A DNA stretch of 64,000 bases, taken from assembly GCA_963662245.2 (NCBI GenBank), contig CAXXVQ010000009.1:742821-806820 (forward strand), in the 5' to 3' direction. The notes under the pieces were generated by a model. That model saw only the letters and a list, made by a program, of their open reading frames with translations. It searched no databases and was not told where the DNA came from. Numbering within the stretch: the stretch's first letter is position 1; each line of letters opens with the position of its first letter. This stretch comes from JAFGVL01 sp963662245. GTDB taxonomy: Bacteria > Bacteroidota > Bacteroidia > Bacteroidales > Paludibacteraceae. Positions 23,339 to 30,462 of the stretch are shown one piece after another. The translations under genes were made by a program, and so were the position numbers.

Positions 23339-23948
23339 GAAGCTCAATTTTATTGCGAGAAAGTTTAAGTTTTCCCTTTTTTTCAAGTTGTTTAAGCAGG
23401 CGTGATATTACCTCTCTAGATGTAGATAGCTCGTTGGCAATTTCTTGGTGAGTGATCTGAATTGTTTTTGTTTGCAGTGTTTGAGCCTTTTTTTGAAGGA
23501 AGTTAATTAGGCGTTCATCTGTTTTTGAAAATGCAATGGTGTCTACAGTTTGGATTAGTTCATCAAAGCGGCGTTCCATAGTTTGCATAACAAATTTGCG
23601 CCAACTTGAGTATTCGTTAAACCAAGCCATAGCATGTTCGGTAGAAATGGCAAGAATGTCAGAGTCTTCTTCAGCTATAGCTTTGATATTGCTTTGCTTT
23701 TCAGAAAAGAAAATAGACATGGATGATGCGCACGATTGACCTTCGGTAAGATAGTATAGGAATATCTCGTTGCCGTTGGTGTCTTCGCGCAAAATCTTAA
23801 CCGAACCCTTTAGTAATAATGGAACCATTTTTACATATTTTCCAGGTTTCATAATGATATTTCCAGCCTTAAATTGCATAAGAGTTCCTTCTTCTTCAAT
23901 TTTTTGAAGAAGTGCTGGTTCAAATATGTTTTTCAGGGTGTTATTCAT
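23334..23948 (-). CDS. Crp/Fnr-family transcription regulator
   Basis: 204-residue regulator with an N-terminal cyclic-nucleotide-binding-type beta-roll (about 20-120: FKAGNIIMKPGKYVKMVPLLLKG region, GQSCASS, KAIAEEDSDILAI) and a C-terminal winged helix with recognition helix ANELSTSREVISRLLKQLE (about 170-188). It lacks an N-terminal four-Cys cluster, so it is not an iron-sulfur Fnr; the effector is unknown. The recognition-helix pattern SxSREVxSRxL is that of proteins that read TGTGA-type half sites, matching the operator just downstream. Confidence 0.9.
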   Translation of the reverse strand: MNNTLKNIFEPALLQKIEEEGTLMQFKAGNIIMKPGKYVKMVPLLLKGSVKILREDTNGNEIFLYYLTEGQSCASSMSIFFSEKQSNIKAIAEEDSDILAISTEHAMAWFNEYSSWRKFVMQTMERRFDELIQTVDTIAFSKTDERLINFLQKKAQTLQTKTIQITHQEIANELSTSREVISRLLKQLEKKGKLKLSRNKIELL

Positions 23949-23954
23949 TTATTT

Positions 23955-24015
23955 AACCACTAAGTCACTAAGAACACAGATATATTTTCTTAGTGTTCTT
24001 AGTGTCTATATGGTA
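23955..24015. repeat. Inverted repeat upstream of the Crp/Fnr gene
   Basis: ACCACTAAGTCACTAAGAAC (from about 23956) is mirrored by TCTTAGTGTTCTTAGTGT (from about 23988), forming a long hairpin between glgB and the regulator gene. Similar CACTAAG repeats are common in Bacteroidota intergenic DNA. Confidence 0.6.
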
Positions 24016-24019
24016 AATT

Positions 24020-26023
24020 CTATTTCTGTTTACGCAAAACTACAGCCGAACGAGCTGGTAAGTAAAGGTATAACCACTCTTTTACATCTTCATCGCTTTT
24101 TTGAGTGAAATGAACAATGCTGTCGTCAGCAGAGCCAAAGCCACCAAAAGATTCCGCATCTGTATTTAAGACTGCTTTGTAAGAGCCTTTAGGTACAAGC
24201 ATGCCGTAGTCTGAGAATGATTGTGTTGGATTAAAGTTAAATACAAATACCAGGTCTTTTCGCTGATAAGCTAGCACTTGGTCGCCTTGGTTATCCCAAA
24301 GGTAAATGATGTCTGATTCCTCAATTTTTTTAGAGTCTTTAAGCAGTGCTATCATTTCACGGTCAAAGTCACCTAGCCAATGATATTTTAAGTCGTGGTC
24401 ATCAACCAGGTGCCATTGGCGACGAGCGTGTTTGTAGCTCCAGTCATTACCTTCGCGAGGGAAGTCAATCCATTCCGGATGACCAAACTCATTCCCCATA
24501 AAGTTTAGGTAACCACCATTGATGGTTGAGGCTGTGATTAAACGAATCATTTTATGTAAAGCGATTCCTCTATCTACTGCATATGTTGTTCCACCTGCAA
24601 TTTTTGACATATGGAAATACATGTCTTTATCAATCAAACGGAAAATGATGGTTTTGTCACCGACAAGTGCTTGGTCATGACTTTCGGCATAACTAATCAT
24701 CTTTTCTTTTTTTCTTCGATTTGTTAGTTCCCACAAAATGTGTCCTACTTGCCAGTTTTGATCTTCTTGTTCCTTGATAGTCTTAATCCAGAAATCAGGA
24801 ATGCCCATAGCAAGTCGATAGTCGAAACCGATACCACCGTCTTCAATTTTTGCAGCTAGTCCAGGCATTCCACTCATTTCCTCTGCAATGGAAATTGCAT
24901 GAGGATTTACTTGATGGATGGTTTTATTAGCAAGTGTAAGGTAGCAAATAGCATCGCCATCCTGATTGCCATTGTAGTAACTGTCATATCCGTTAAAGTC
25001 TTCATTTAGCCCGTGACTGTAATATAGCATGGAAGTAACACCATCAAAGCGGTAGCCATCGAATTTATATTCATCTAACCAGAATTTACAGTTAGAAAGT
25101 AAGAAGTGTAGCACTGAATTTTTGCCATAATCAAAGCAAAGCGAATCCCAAGCAGGATGCTCACGGCGAGCACCATTATGGAAATATAAGTAAGGAGTTC
25201 CGTCAAATAAACCTAATCCTTCTTTGGTGTTTTTTACTGCGTGAGAGTGGATGATGTCCATAATAACAGCAATGCCCATTCCGTGTGCAGCATCGATAAG
25301 TTCTTTTAACTCTTCTGGTGTTCCAAAACGAGATGAGGCTGCAAAAAAGCTAGAAACATGATATCCGAATGAGCCATAATATGGATGCTCTTGGATGGCC
25401 ATCAATTGAATGCAGTTGTATCCTGCTTTTGCTACGCGAGGTAGTATGTTTTCTCTAAATTCGTTGTAAGTAGAAACTTTTTCTTCTTCGCCTCCCATAC
25501 CGATATGAGCTTCGTAGATGAAAAGAGGAGAGGTGTTTGGCTTGAATTTTTTGTGTTTGAATTCGTAGCCAACTTCAGGAGCCCAAACTTGTGCGCTGTA
25601 AACCTTAGTTGCATCATCTTGTACTACACGACGACACCAAGCTGGGATGCGCTCACCAAAGTCGCCTGGCCAGTGCATCATTAGTTTGTATAAGTCACCA
25701 TGACGCATAGCTTTTGCAGGTAGAGTAATTTCCCAAACTCCTTCACCAATGTTTTCTAATTGGTATTCTGGCGCTTGTTGCCAGTTATTAAAGTCTCCTA
25801 TTAAATATATGTTTGTGGCATTCGGTGCAAATTCTCTAAAGACCCAGCCATCTTTTGTGCGGTGTAAACCAAAATATAAGTACCCAGAAGCGAAGTCTGC
25901 TAAGTTTTTTGCAGAACTAATTAACTCTTTTTCTTTTTCTTGAGCGTAATTAAAACGACCTTCAATCGCTCCCTCAAAGGGTTGAAGGTATGAGTCGTTT
26001 TTGATAATATTCAAAGTTCCCAT
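24020..26023 (-). CDS. glgB: 1,4-alpha-glucan (glycogen) branching enzyme
   Basis: Makes alpha-1,6 branches in glycogen. An N-terminal carbohydrate-binding module 48 domain (about 45-140: GWVFREFAPNATNIYLIGDFN in part) precedes a GH13 barrel: MDIIHSHAV, the nucleophile in YRFDGVTSMLYYSHG, the acid/base in IAEEMSGMPG, and YAESHDQALVGDKT. Sequence style and 667-residue length are of the eukaryotic-like branching enzyme subgroup (GH13_8), which many Bacteroidota have in place of the bacterial type. No glgA or glgC is next to it. The C-terminal beta domain ends RSAVVLRKQK. Confidence 0.95.
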   Translation of the reverse strand: MGTLNIIKNDSYLQPFEGAIEGRFNYAQEKEKELISSAKNLADFASGYLYFGLHRTKDGWVFREFAPNATNIYLIGDFNNWQQAPEYQLENIGEGVWEITLPAKAMRHGDLYKLMMHWPGDFGERIPAWCRRVVQDDATKVYSAQVWAPEVGYEFKHKKFKPNTSPLFIYEAHIGMGGEEEKVSTYNEFRENILPRVAKAGYNCIQLMAIQEHPYYGSFGYHVSSFFAASSRFGTPEELKELIDAAHGMGIAVIMDIIHSHAVKNTKEGLGLFDGTPYLYFHNGARREHPAWDSLCFDYGKNSVLHFLLSNCKFWLDEYKFDGYRFDGVTSMLYYSHGLNEDFNGYDSYYNGNQDGDAICYLTLANKTIHQVNPHAISIAEEMSGMPGLAAKIEDGGIGFDYRLAMGIPDFWIKTIKEQEDQNWQVGHILWELTNRRKKEKMISYAESHDQALVGDKTIIFRLIDKDMYFHMSKIAGGTTYAVDRGIALHKMIRLITASTINGGYLNFMGNEFGHPEWIDFPREGNDWSYKHARRQWHLVDDHDLKYHWLGDFDREMIALLKDSKKIEESDIIYLWDNQGDQVLAYQRKDLVFVFNFNPTQSFSDYGMLVPKGSYKAVLNTDAESFGGFGSADDSIVHFTQKSDEDVKEWLYLYLPARSAVVLRKQK

Positions 26024-26109
26024 ATTCAGTATATTTCAGTTTTAGATTCGAAATGGGAAGATAGCAGGTTTTTTTTGAAAAATGTATGTTTTTGTAAATA
26101 AAACTTAAA

Positions 26110-26320
26110 TATGGGATCAGGTTTATTTCGACTGCGCTCAATGACCGAGTTTCTTCGCTGTCTGAGCAGAGTCGAAGGTAGGTATCCTGTCGTATACTCA
26201 GTGAGGGTGCCACTTGAAGTAGCGCCATCACTTGCGATAACCAGACGCACGACCGTGCGTCTCTACGCTGATTCGTTGAAATTATCTGTCAACTAGACGC
26301 GATAAATCGCATCTCTACGC
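26110..26320. repeat. Cluster of four palindromic repeats upstream of glgB
   Basis: In order: TTCGACTGCGCTCA / TGAGCAGAGTCGAA (26127-26176), a 33 bp imperfect palindrome from AGTGAGGG to CCATCACT (about 26199-26231), AGACGCACGACCGTGCGTCT (26243-26262), and AGACGCGATAAATCGCATCT (about 26294-26313), the last two each followed by CTACGC. The 366 bp gap 26024-26389 holds these and a terminator, with no credible ORF. Confidence 0.65.
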
Positions 26321-26330
26321 CTGTATACTA

Positions 26331-26362
26331 AAAAACGGATAGCCTTACGACCATCCGTTTTT
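26331..26362 (-). terminator. Terminator after the YhcH-family gene
   Basis: AAAAACGGAT (26331-26340) / ATCCGTTTTT (26353-26362) with a 12 nt loop; T-run on either strand. Lies 28 bp past the YhcH stop on the minus strand. Confidence 0.85.
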
Positions 26363-26389
26363 AATATTCTTCATTCAAGAATTCATCAT

Positions 26390-26839
26390 TTACTTCACTT
26401 TCACTTTTACAATGATTTTGCGGAAAGGCCCTTCGCCAATACCTGGTTGGTGACCATCTTCAGGGAAGAAGATGCAGAATTGACCAGGAAGAACAGTTAC
26501 AAAAGTTGTAGCTTTATCCGTAAAGAAAGTGATGTCTTTTTCTGCGTTATAAGCATCCATTGGCGCTTTCAAGTCAACTGTAGGGATATAACCCATGATT
26601 TCAGGAGAAGTGAAAGGAATTTGAATGTCGATATACTCGTTGTGAGTTTCCATTTTTGCAACTTCAGGCGTTTTACCGTTTCCTTCGGCAAAATTTACAA
26701 ATAAGTTTTTGCCGTCAAGTTCAATCTTTCCTGGTTCTAGTTTTGAGAAATCAGTTGATTTAACAAAGTCGAAAGCTGCTTTAAATCTTGGATGTAAACC
26801 TTCGTACATCGCTGAGTTTTGTAATGAATCTAAAATCAT
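26390..26839 (-). CDS. YhcH/YjgK/YiaL (DUF386) family protein
   Basis: 149-residue cupin-like beta-sandwich protein of the YhcH/YiaL family, some of whose members sit in sialic acid or pentose/ascorbate pathways. Family marks include the metal-binding segment KMETHNEYIDIQIPF (about 81-95) with conserved His and Glu, the strand FCIFFPEDGHQPGI (about 121-134) with His, and the C-terminal KIIVKVKVK. No sugar catabolic genes lie nearby, so substrate is not indicated. The DUF2461 gene is 21 bp upstream on the same strand, so the two form a likely operon. Confidence 0.9.
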   Translation of the reverse strand: MILDSLQNSAMYEGLHPRFKAAFDFVKSTDFSKLEPGKIELDGKNLFVNFAEGNGKTPEVAKMETHNEYIDIQIPFTSPEIMGYIPTVDLKAPMDAYNAEKDITFFTDKATTFVTVLPGQFCIFFPEDGHQPGIGEGPFRKIIVKVKVK

Positions 26840-26860
26840 GTTTGTTTATTTGGTTTAAAA

Positions 26861-27535
26861 TTAGCTTTCAGAGTTAAGAACTTCATCAACTGTATAATTC
26901 ATGAAGTCATTTAAAGGTTTCATTTCTTTGAAGATGTCAACTACTTCACTAATGAAATCTTCAGAACTGTAAAATTCTTCATCCATTTTGAACATGTAGC
27001 CAAAGTCTTTGCTTTTAAGATATTCTCCATCAGGGAAATCTTTTGGGAATCCGCGTGGAACTGTTTTTAGCTTTTCTCCAAAATCTATGAACTTTTTAAA
27101 TGCCGGTGCATGTAAAATCTCTTTATATTCCTCAATGTTGTGATATACTGATTGTCGTATAGCTTTTAGAACAGGAGGTGCAGGGCAATACAATCCTCCG
27201 GCTAGTAAAGAGCCGTTGGGTTCAAAATGAATATAATATCCGGCTCTTTCACTTTTGCGTCCACCATTAGCTGAGATATATGCGCCAAAATGATTTTTAT
27301 ATGGAGCTTTGTTGTGTGAAAAACGGACATCTCTATATATGCGGAAAATACAATCTTTTGCTTGCATACCTCTAATAGACGGGTCAAACTCGCCAATTTG
27401 AGCAATCAAAGTGTTTACAATCTCAGTGAACTGGTTTAATGCTAGTTCGTATTTGCCTTTATTTTCGGCAAACCATTCTCGGTTGTTGTTTGCAACCAAT
27501 TCAGTTAAGAATTGTAGTATGTAATTTCCGTTCAT
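26861..27535 (-). CDS. DUF2461 (TIGR02453) protein
   Basis: 224-residue conserved protein of unknown function. Family features are the N-terminal FLTELVANNNREWFAENKGKYE-like segment (shown in part: NNNREWFAENK), the RIYRDVRFSHNKAPYKNHFG motif (about 67-86 in part: RDVRFSHNKAPYK) and GYYIHFEPNGSLLAGGLY-type strand (GGLYCP). No membrane segments. It is widespread in bacteria and fungi but no activity is established as far as I know. First gene of a probable two-gene unit with the YhcH-family gene. Confidence 0.88.
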   Translation of the reverse strand: MNGNYILQFLTELVANNNREWFAENKGKYELALNQFTEIVNTLIAQIGEFDPSIRGMQAKDCIFRIYRDVRFSHNKAPYKNHFGAYISANGGRKSERAGYYIHFEPNGSLLAGGLYCPAPPVLKAIRQSVYHNIEEYKEILHAPAFKKFIDFGEKLKTVPRGFPKDFPDGEYLKSKDFGYMFKMDEEFYSSEDFISEVVDIFKEMKPLNDFMNYTVDEVLNSES

Positions 27536-27539
27536 AATT

Positions 27540-27635
27540 TTTCAATTAGCAAATTAGCATATGTGATAATTAGCAAATTTATAATTGTGTTTAGTGCTGA
27601 AAGTAAATTTCATTTGCTAATCTGCTAATTGTCTC
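27540..27635. repeat. Inverted repeat between DUF2461 and pheS
   Basis: AATTAGCAAATTAGCA (about 27544-27559) is inverted as TGCTAATCTGCTAATT (about 27614-27629), with a third AATTAGCAAATT between. It is AT-rich and non-coding. Confidence 0.55.
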
Positions 27636-27701
27636 ATTCGTTAATTATTTTCCACGCAAACTTACATTAAAAATAAGAAATACTGTAAATTTATTAAGGC
27701 T

Positions 27702-27736
27702 TTTTGGCTTACTTCCTGACAGTTTTGTTACTTTTG
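27702..27736 (+). promoter_or_regulatory. Promoter of pheS
   Basis: -33 TTTTG (27702-27706), 22 bp spacer, -7 TACTTTTG (27729-27736). Spacer is slightly long. No Phe-rich leader peptide is seen before pheS, unlike the biosynthetic operon. Confidence 0.6.
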
Positions 27737-27762
27737 CAACTCATTTTAAGACCCATCGAGAA

Positions 27763-28782
27763 ATGCAAGAAAAAATTAGTCAATTAACATCAGAAATTGA
27801 GTTGCTTACAGCTACTTCTTTAGAAGAAGTTGAAGCGCTTCGTATAAAATATTTAAGTAAAAAAGGAGAAGTAACAGCTCTTTTTAATGATTTTCGTAGT
27901 GTTCCTAATGAGCAAAAAAGAGAAGTTGGTCAGTTGTTGAATAAACTGCGTGATTTTGCTCAGGAAAAAATCTCTGCGATAAAAGAAAGTTTAGAAGGAG
28001 CTGAGGAGTCTGTTGCCGGAATGGACTTAACTCGTACAGCTGATCCTGTTGCTTTAGGAACTCGTCATCCATTATCTATTGTGAAGAATGAAATCATCGA
28101 TATTTTTTCTCGCATTGGATTTACTATTGAAGAAGGTCCTGAGGTAGAAGATGACTGGCATGTGTTCGGTGCGTTAAATTTTCCACCTGAACATCCTGCT
28201 CGTGATATGCAAGATACTTTCTTTATTGAGAAAAATCCGGATATCTTACTTCGTACGCATACCTCAAGTGTTCAGTCACGCGTAATGACTTCTCAAGAGC
28301 CTCCAATTCGTGTGCTTTGTCCAGGGCGTGTGTATCGTAATGAAGCTATTTCGTATCGTGCACACTGTTTCTTTCATCAGGTTGAAGGCTTGTATATAGA
28401 TAAAGATGTTTCGTTTGCGGATTTGAAGCAAGCCTTATTATATTTTGCTAAGGAAATGTTTGGTGAACATACGCAAATTCGTTTGCGTCCATCATATTTT
28501 CCATTTACAGAACCATCTGCTGAAATGGATATTTCATGTAATTTGTGTGGTGGTAAAGGATGTCCTTTCTGTAAACACACAGGTTGGGTTGAGATTTTAG
28601 GTTGTGGTATGGTTGACCCTAATGTATTAGAAGAATGCGGAATCGATAGTAGTGTATATAGCGGATATGCATTTGGTATGGGCGTGGAGCGAATCACTAA
28701 CTTGAAGTATCAAGTGAAAGATTTACGACAGTTCTCGGAAAATGATGTTCGGTTTTTACAACAGTTTGAGTCAGCATATTAA
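27763..28782 (+). CDS. pheS: Phenylalanyl-tRNA synthetase alpha subunit
   Basis: Catalytic alpha subunit of the PheRS alpha2-beta2 enzyme. The N-terminal coiled coil (about 1-85) leads to the class II core: motif 1 FTIEEGPEVEDDWHVFGALNFPPEHPARD in pieces around 122-150, motif 2 PGRVYRNEAISYRAHCFFHQVEGL (part), and motif 3 GYAFGMGVERI (about 305-315). An insertion with CNLCGGKGCPFCKHTGW (about 260-276) has four cysteines that could bind zinc, typical for many bacterial PheS. 339 residues. No pheT follows; the beta subunit gene must be elsewhere. Confidence 0.97.
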   Translation: MQEKISQLTSEIELLTATSLEEVEALRIKYLSKKGEVTALFNDFRSVPNEQKREVGQLLNKLRDFAQEKISAIKESLEGAEESVAGMDLTRTADPVALGTRHPLSIVKNEIIDIFSRIGFTIEEGPEVEDDWHVFGALNFPPEHPARDMQDTFFIEKNPDILLRTHTSSVQSRVMTSQEPPIRVLCPGRVYRNEAISYRAHCFFHQVEGLYIDKDVSFADLKQALLYFAKEMFGEHTQIRLRPSYFPFTEPSAEMDISCNLCGGKGCPFCKHTGWVEILGCGMVDPNVLEECGIDSSVYSGYAFGMGVERITNLKYQVKDLRQFSENDVRFLQQFESAY

Positions 28783-28815
28783 ATTCTCTAAATAAAAAAC
28801 TGATTATTATATGTT

Positions 28816-28855
28816 TATAAAAGCTTTCAGATTATTCTGAAAGCTTTTATTTTGT
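28816..28855 (+). terminator. Terminator after pheS
   Basis: Stem ATAAAAGCTTTCAGA / TCTGAAAGCTTTTAT around a short AT loop, followed by TTTG. Nearly perfect 15 bp arms. Confidence 0.88.
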
Positions 28856-28873
28856 TTAAATATGTTAAATATG

Positions 28874-28913
28874 TGTTTTATAACATTGTTTTAAAACATA
28901 TATTCTATCTTTG
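28874..28913 (+). promoter_or_regulatory. Tandem operator plus promoter of the 43-codon ORF
   Basis: TGTTTTATAACA (28874-28885) and TGTTTTAAAACA (28887-28898) are two TGTT-N4-AACA palindromes spaced 13 bp apart. The -7 box TATCTTTG follows at 28906-28913, and TTG at 28886-28888 overlaps the second site as a possible -33. The same double site occurs at 29226-29250. Confidence 0.65.
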
Positions 28914-28956
28914 TAGAAAATAACGGAGATAGAATTAATTTTATTTTAAATTTATA

Positions 28957-29088
28957 ATGAAAACAATTAGAACAAAAAGTAAAAGCCTTATCGCTTCTAA
29001 AAGAAGTGAGCGCAGGATGACAGTGAAAATTGTTTTACTGTTCGTTTTGTTTGATGTGGTACTTTTGTATGCTGCCCAAGCAATTTAA
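28957..29088 (+). CDS. 43-residue membrane/signal peptide-like ORF, paralogous to next gene's N-terminus
   Basis: Short ORF with its own promoter, operator and terminator. The product MKTIRTKSKSLIASKRSERR (first 20 residues) continues with a hydrophobic stretch MTVKIVLLFVLFDVVLLYAA and ends AQAI. It aligns along its whole length with residues 1-43 of the SUMF1-domain protein encoded at 29345: MKTI start, a basic run ending ERRM, then KIVLLFVLFDVVLLYAAQA versus KVILLFVLFDFVLLFAAQA. Either a free-standing small membrane peptide or the decayed front of a duplicated gene; the intact downstream terminator favours the first. Confidence 0.6.
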   Translation: MKTIRTKSKSLIASKRSERRMTVKIVLLFVLFDVVLLYAAQAI

Positions 29089-29166
29089 TCTTCGAAAAAG
29101 ATTTTTTGCAAAGGCAGTGATACAAACTGCTATTATTTGTGTATATTTTTTAACTTATTTATAATG

Positions 29167-29205
29167 TAAACTCTTTTTCCATGTACTTGGACGAAGAGTT
29201 TTTTT
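29167..29205 (+). terminator. Terminator after the 43-codon ORF
   Basis: AAACTCTTT (29168-29176) / AAGAGTTTTTT (29194-29204) with a 17 nt loop containing a small inner stem, then T-run. It isolates the small ORF as its own transcript. Confidence 0.75.
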
Positions 29206-29225
29206 ATATCAATATACTAAAAACA

Positions 29226-29276
29226 TGTTTTATAACACTGTTTTGTAACATACAGATAGAATGTTATGTATATTTG
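29226..29276 (+). promoter_or_regulatory. Tandem operator plus promoter of the SUMF1-domain gene
   Basis: TGTTTTATAACA (29226-29237) and TGTTTTGTAACA (29239-29250), 13 bp apart, repeat the arrangement at 28874-28898; the first 12-mer is identical. -7 box TATATTTG at 29269-29276. Both transcripts should answer to the same regulator, not encoded next to them. Confidence 0.65.
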
Positions 29277-29344
29277 CACTATAAAACTGAATTTTCTTTA
29301 ACAAAAAAGAACTCTTTTTTTGATTTTTATAAACTGATTAGATT

Positions 29345-30205
29345 ATGAAAACTATTAAGCAAGAGGGAAGTCGCGTTTTGTCTGTAAAAAGAATTGAACG
29401 CAGAATGATCAATAAAGTTATTTTATTGTTTGTTTTATTTGACTTTGTTTTGTTATTTGCAGCGCAAGCTGGGGGGGTGGAAATGACATTCGTGCAAGGA
29501 GGTACCTTTAAAATGGGTAATCAATTTGACGATATGTTTGAAGATGAACTACCTGTTCATGATGTGACATTAAGTGACTTTTATATTGGTACTTATGAGG
29601 TTACATGTGGAGAGTGGAGAACCTTAATGGGAGTTGATCCTAGTGAGTTTAATGGAAATCCTAATAATCCTGTTGAAAATGTATCATGGTTTGATGCGAT
29701 TAAATATTGTAATAAGCTTTCTGAAAAAGAGGGTTTAACTCCATGTTATACTTTTGGGAGAAATAATAGTGTGACATGGAATCAAAATGCAAATGGATAT
29801 CGTTTGCCATCTGAGGCAGAGTGGGAGTATGCTGCAAAAGGAGGTAGATTGACTAAAAACTATGTGTATTCCGGAGGTAGTAGTGTATGTGAGGTTGCCT
29901 GGTATAAAGATAATTGTGGCGGTTATCCACATGTTACCGGAACAAAATTAGCTAATGAGCTAGGAATCTATGATATGGCAGGTAATGTTTGGGAATGGTG
30001 TTGGGACTGGTATAGTAGTTCTTATGAGCATTTAAAAGATCAACATCAAAACCCTAGCGGTGTTGAGCATGGAACGGAGCGCTGTCGTAGAGGTGGTGGA
30101 TGGCATATAATTTCTAAATCATGCCGTAGTTCTAATAGACTTGGAACCCCTCCGGAGATGGCATTTAATTATGTAGGGTTTAGGGTTGCAAGAAATGCAA
30201 AATAA
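29345..30205 (+). CDS. SUMF1/FGE-sulfatase-domain protein, probably not a formylglycine enzyme
   Basis: Secreted or membrane-anchored protein of the formylglycine-generating-enzyme fold. A basic N-terminus and hydrophobic segment (about 22-42) act as signal anchor, then the domain: FVQGGTFKMGNQFDD (about 50-64), PVHDVTLSDFYIGTYEVT, PVENVSWFDAIKYCN, YRLPSEAEWEYAAKGG, YDMAGNVWEWCWDWY and GFRVAR. In the catalytic segment GGGWHIISKSCRSSNR the first of the two copper-binding cysteines is replaced by Ile and only the second is kept, so sulfatase activation is unlikely. Related proteins act in gliding (GldK/J type) or as binding scaffolds. Role here is unknown. Confidence 0.85.
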   Translation: MKTIKQEGSRVLSVKRIERRMINKVILLFVLFDFVLLFAAQAGGVEMTFVQGGTFKMGNQFDDMFEDELPVHDVTLSDFYIGTYEVTCGEWRTLMGVDPSEFNGNPNNPVENVSWFDAIKYCNKLSEKEGLTPCYTFGRNNSVTWNQNANGYRLPSEAEWEYAAKGGRLTKNYVYSGGSSVCEVAWYKDNCGGYPHVTGTKLANELGIYDMAGNVWEWCWDWYSSSYEHLKDQHQNPSGVEHGTERCRRGGGWHIISKSCRSSNRLGTPPEMAFNYVGFRVARNAK

Positions 30206-30229
30206 TATTTTGATTAAATAAAGGAGGAT

Positions 30230-30265
30230 AGCTCTTTATCATTTATTGATAAAGGGCTTTTTTTT
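30230..30265 (+). terminator. Terminator after the SUMF1-domain gene
   Basis: AGCTCTTTATCA (30230-30241) / TGATAAAGGGCT (30247-30258) with one G-U pair, then nine T. Confidence 0.88.
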
Positions 30266-30327
30266 TGGCATAGCTCTTGACTAGAATAAGATTCGGTTTT
30301 ATTAACTGAAAATAGTTTATGTGTAAT

Positions 30328-30387
30328 CTATTGACAAATAGGGTATTTTGCTGAATATCGGTTTTTTAATATAGATTTTGTCAATAT
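30328..30387 (+). promoter_or_regulatory. Inverted repeat upstream of lon
   Basis: ATTGACAAA (30330-30338) is inverted as TTTGTCAAT (30377-30385), about 47 bp apart, 80-130 bp before the lon start. No exact TAnnTTTG box is found here, so the promoter may need an alternative sigma factor or activator. The rest of the gap 30266-30462 shows nothing clear. Confidence 0.4.
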
Positions 30388-30462
30388 GCTATATATGTCA
30401 TAATGGCAATTATAAGTTATAATAATGTCAGCATCGGCAGGTTTGTCGAAAAAGGAAAAAAT

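Noticed and set aside
26026..26296. Three overlapping ORFs (both strands) upstream of glgB
   Set aside because: All are formed by palindromic repeats read on both strands, with no credible start or homology.
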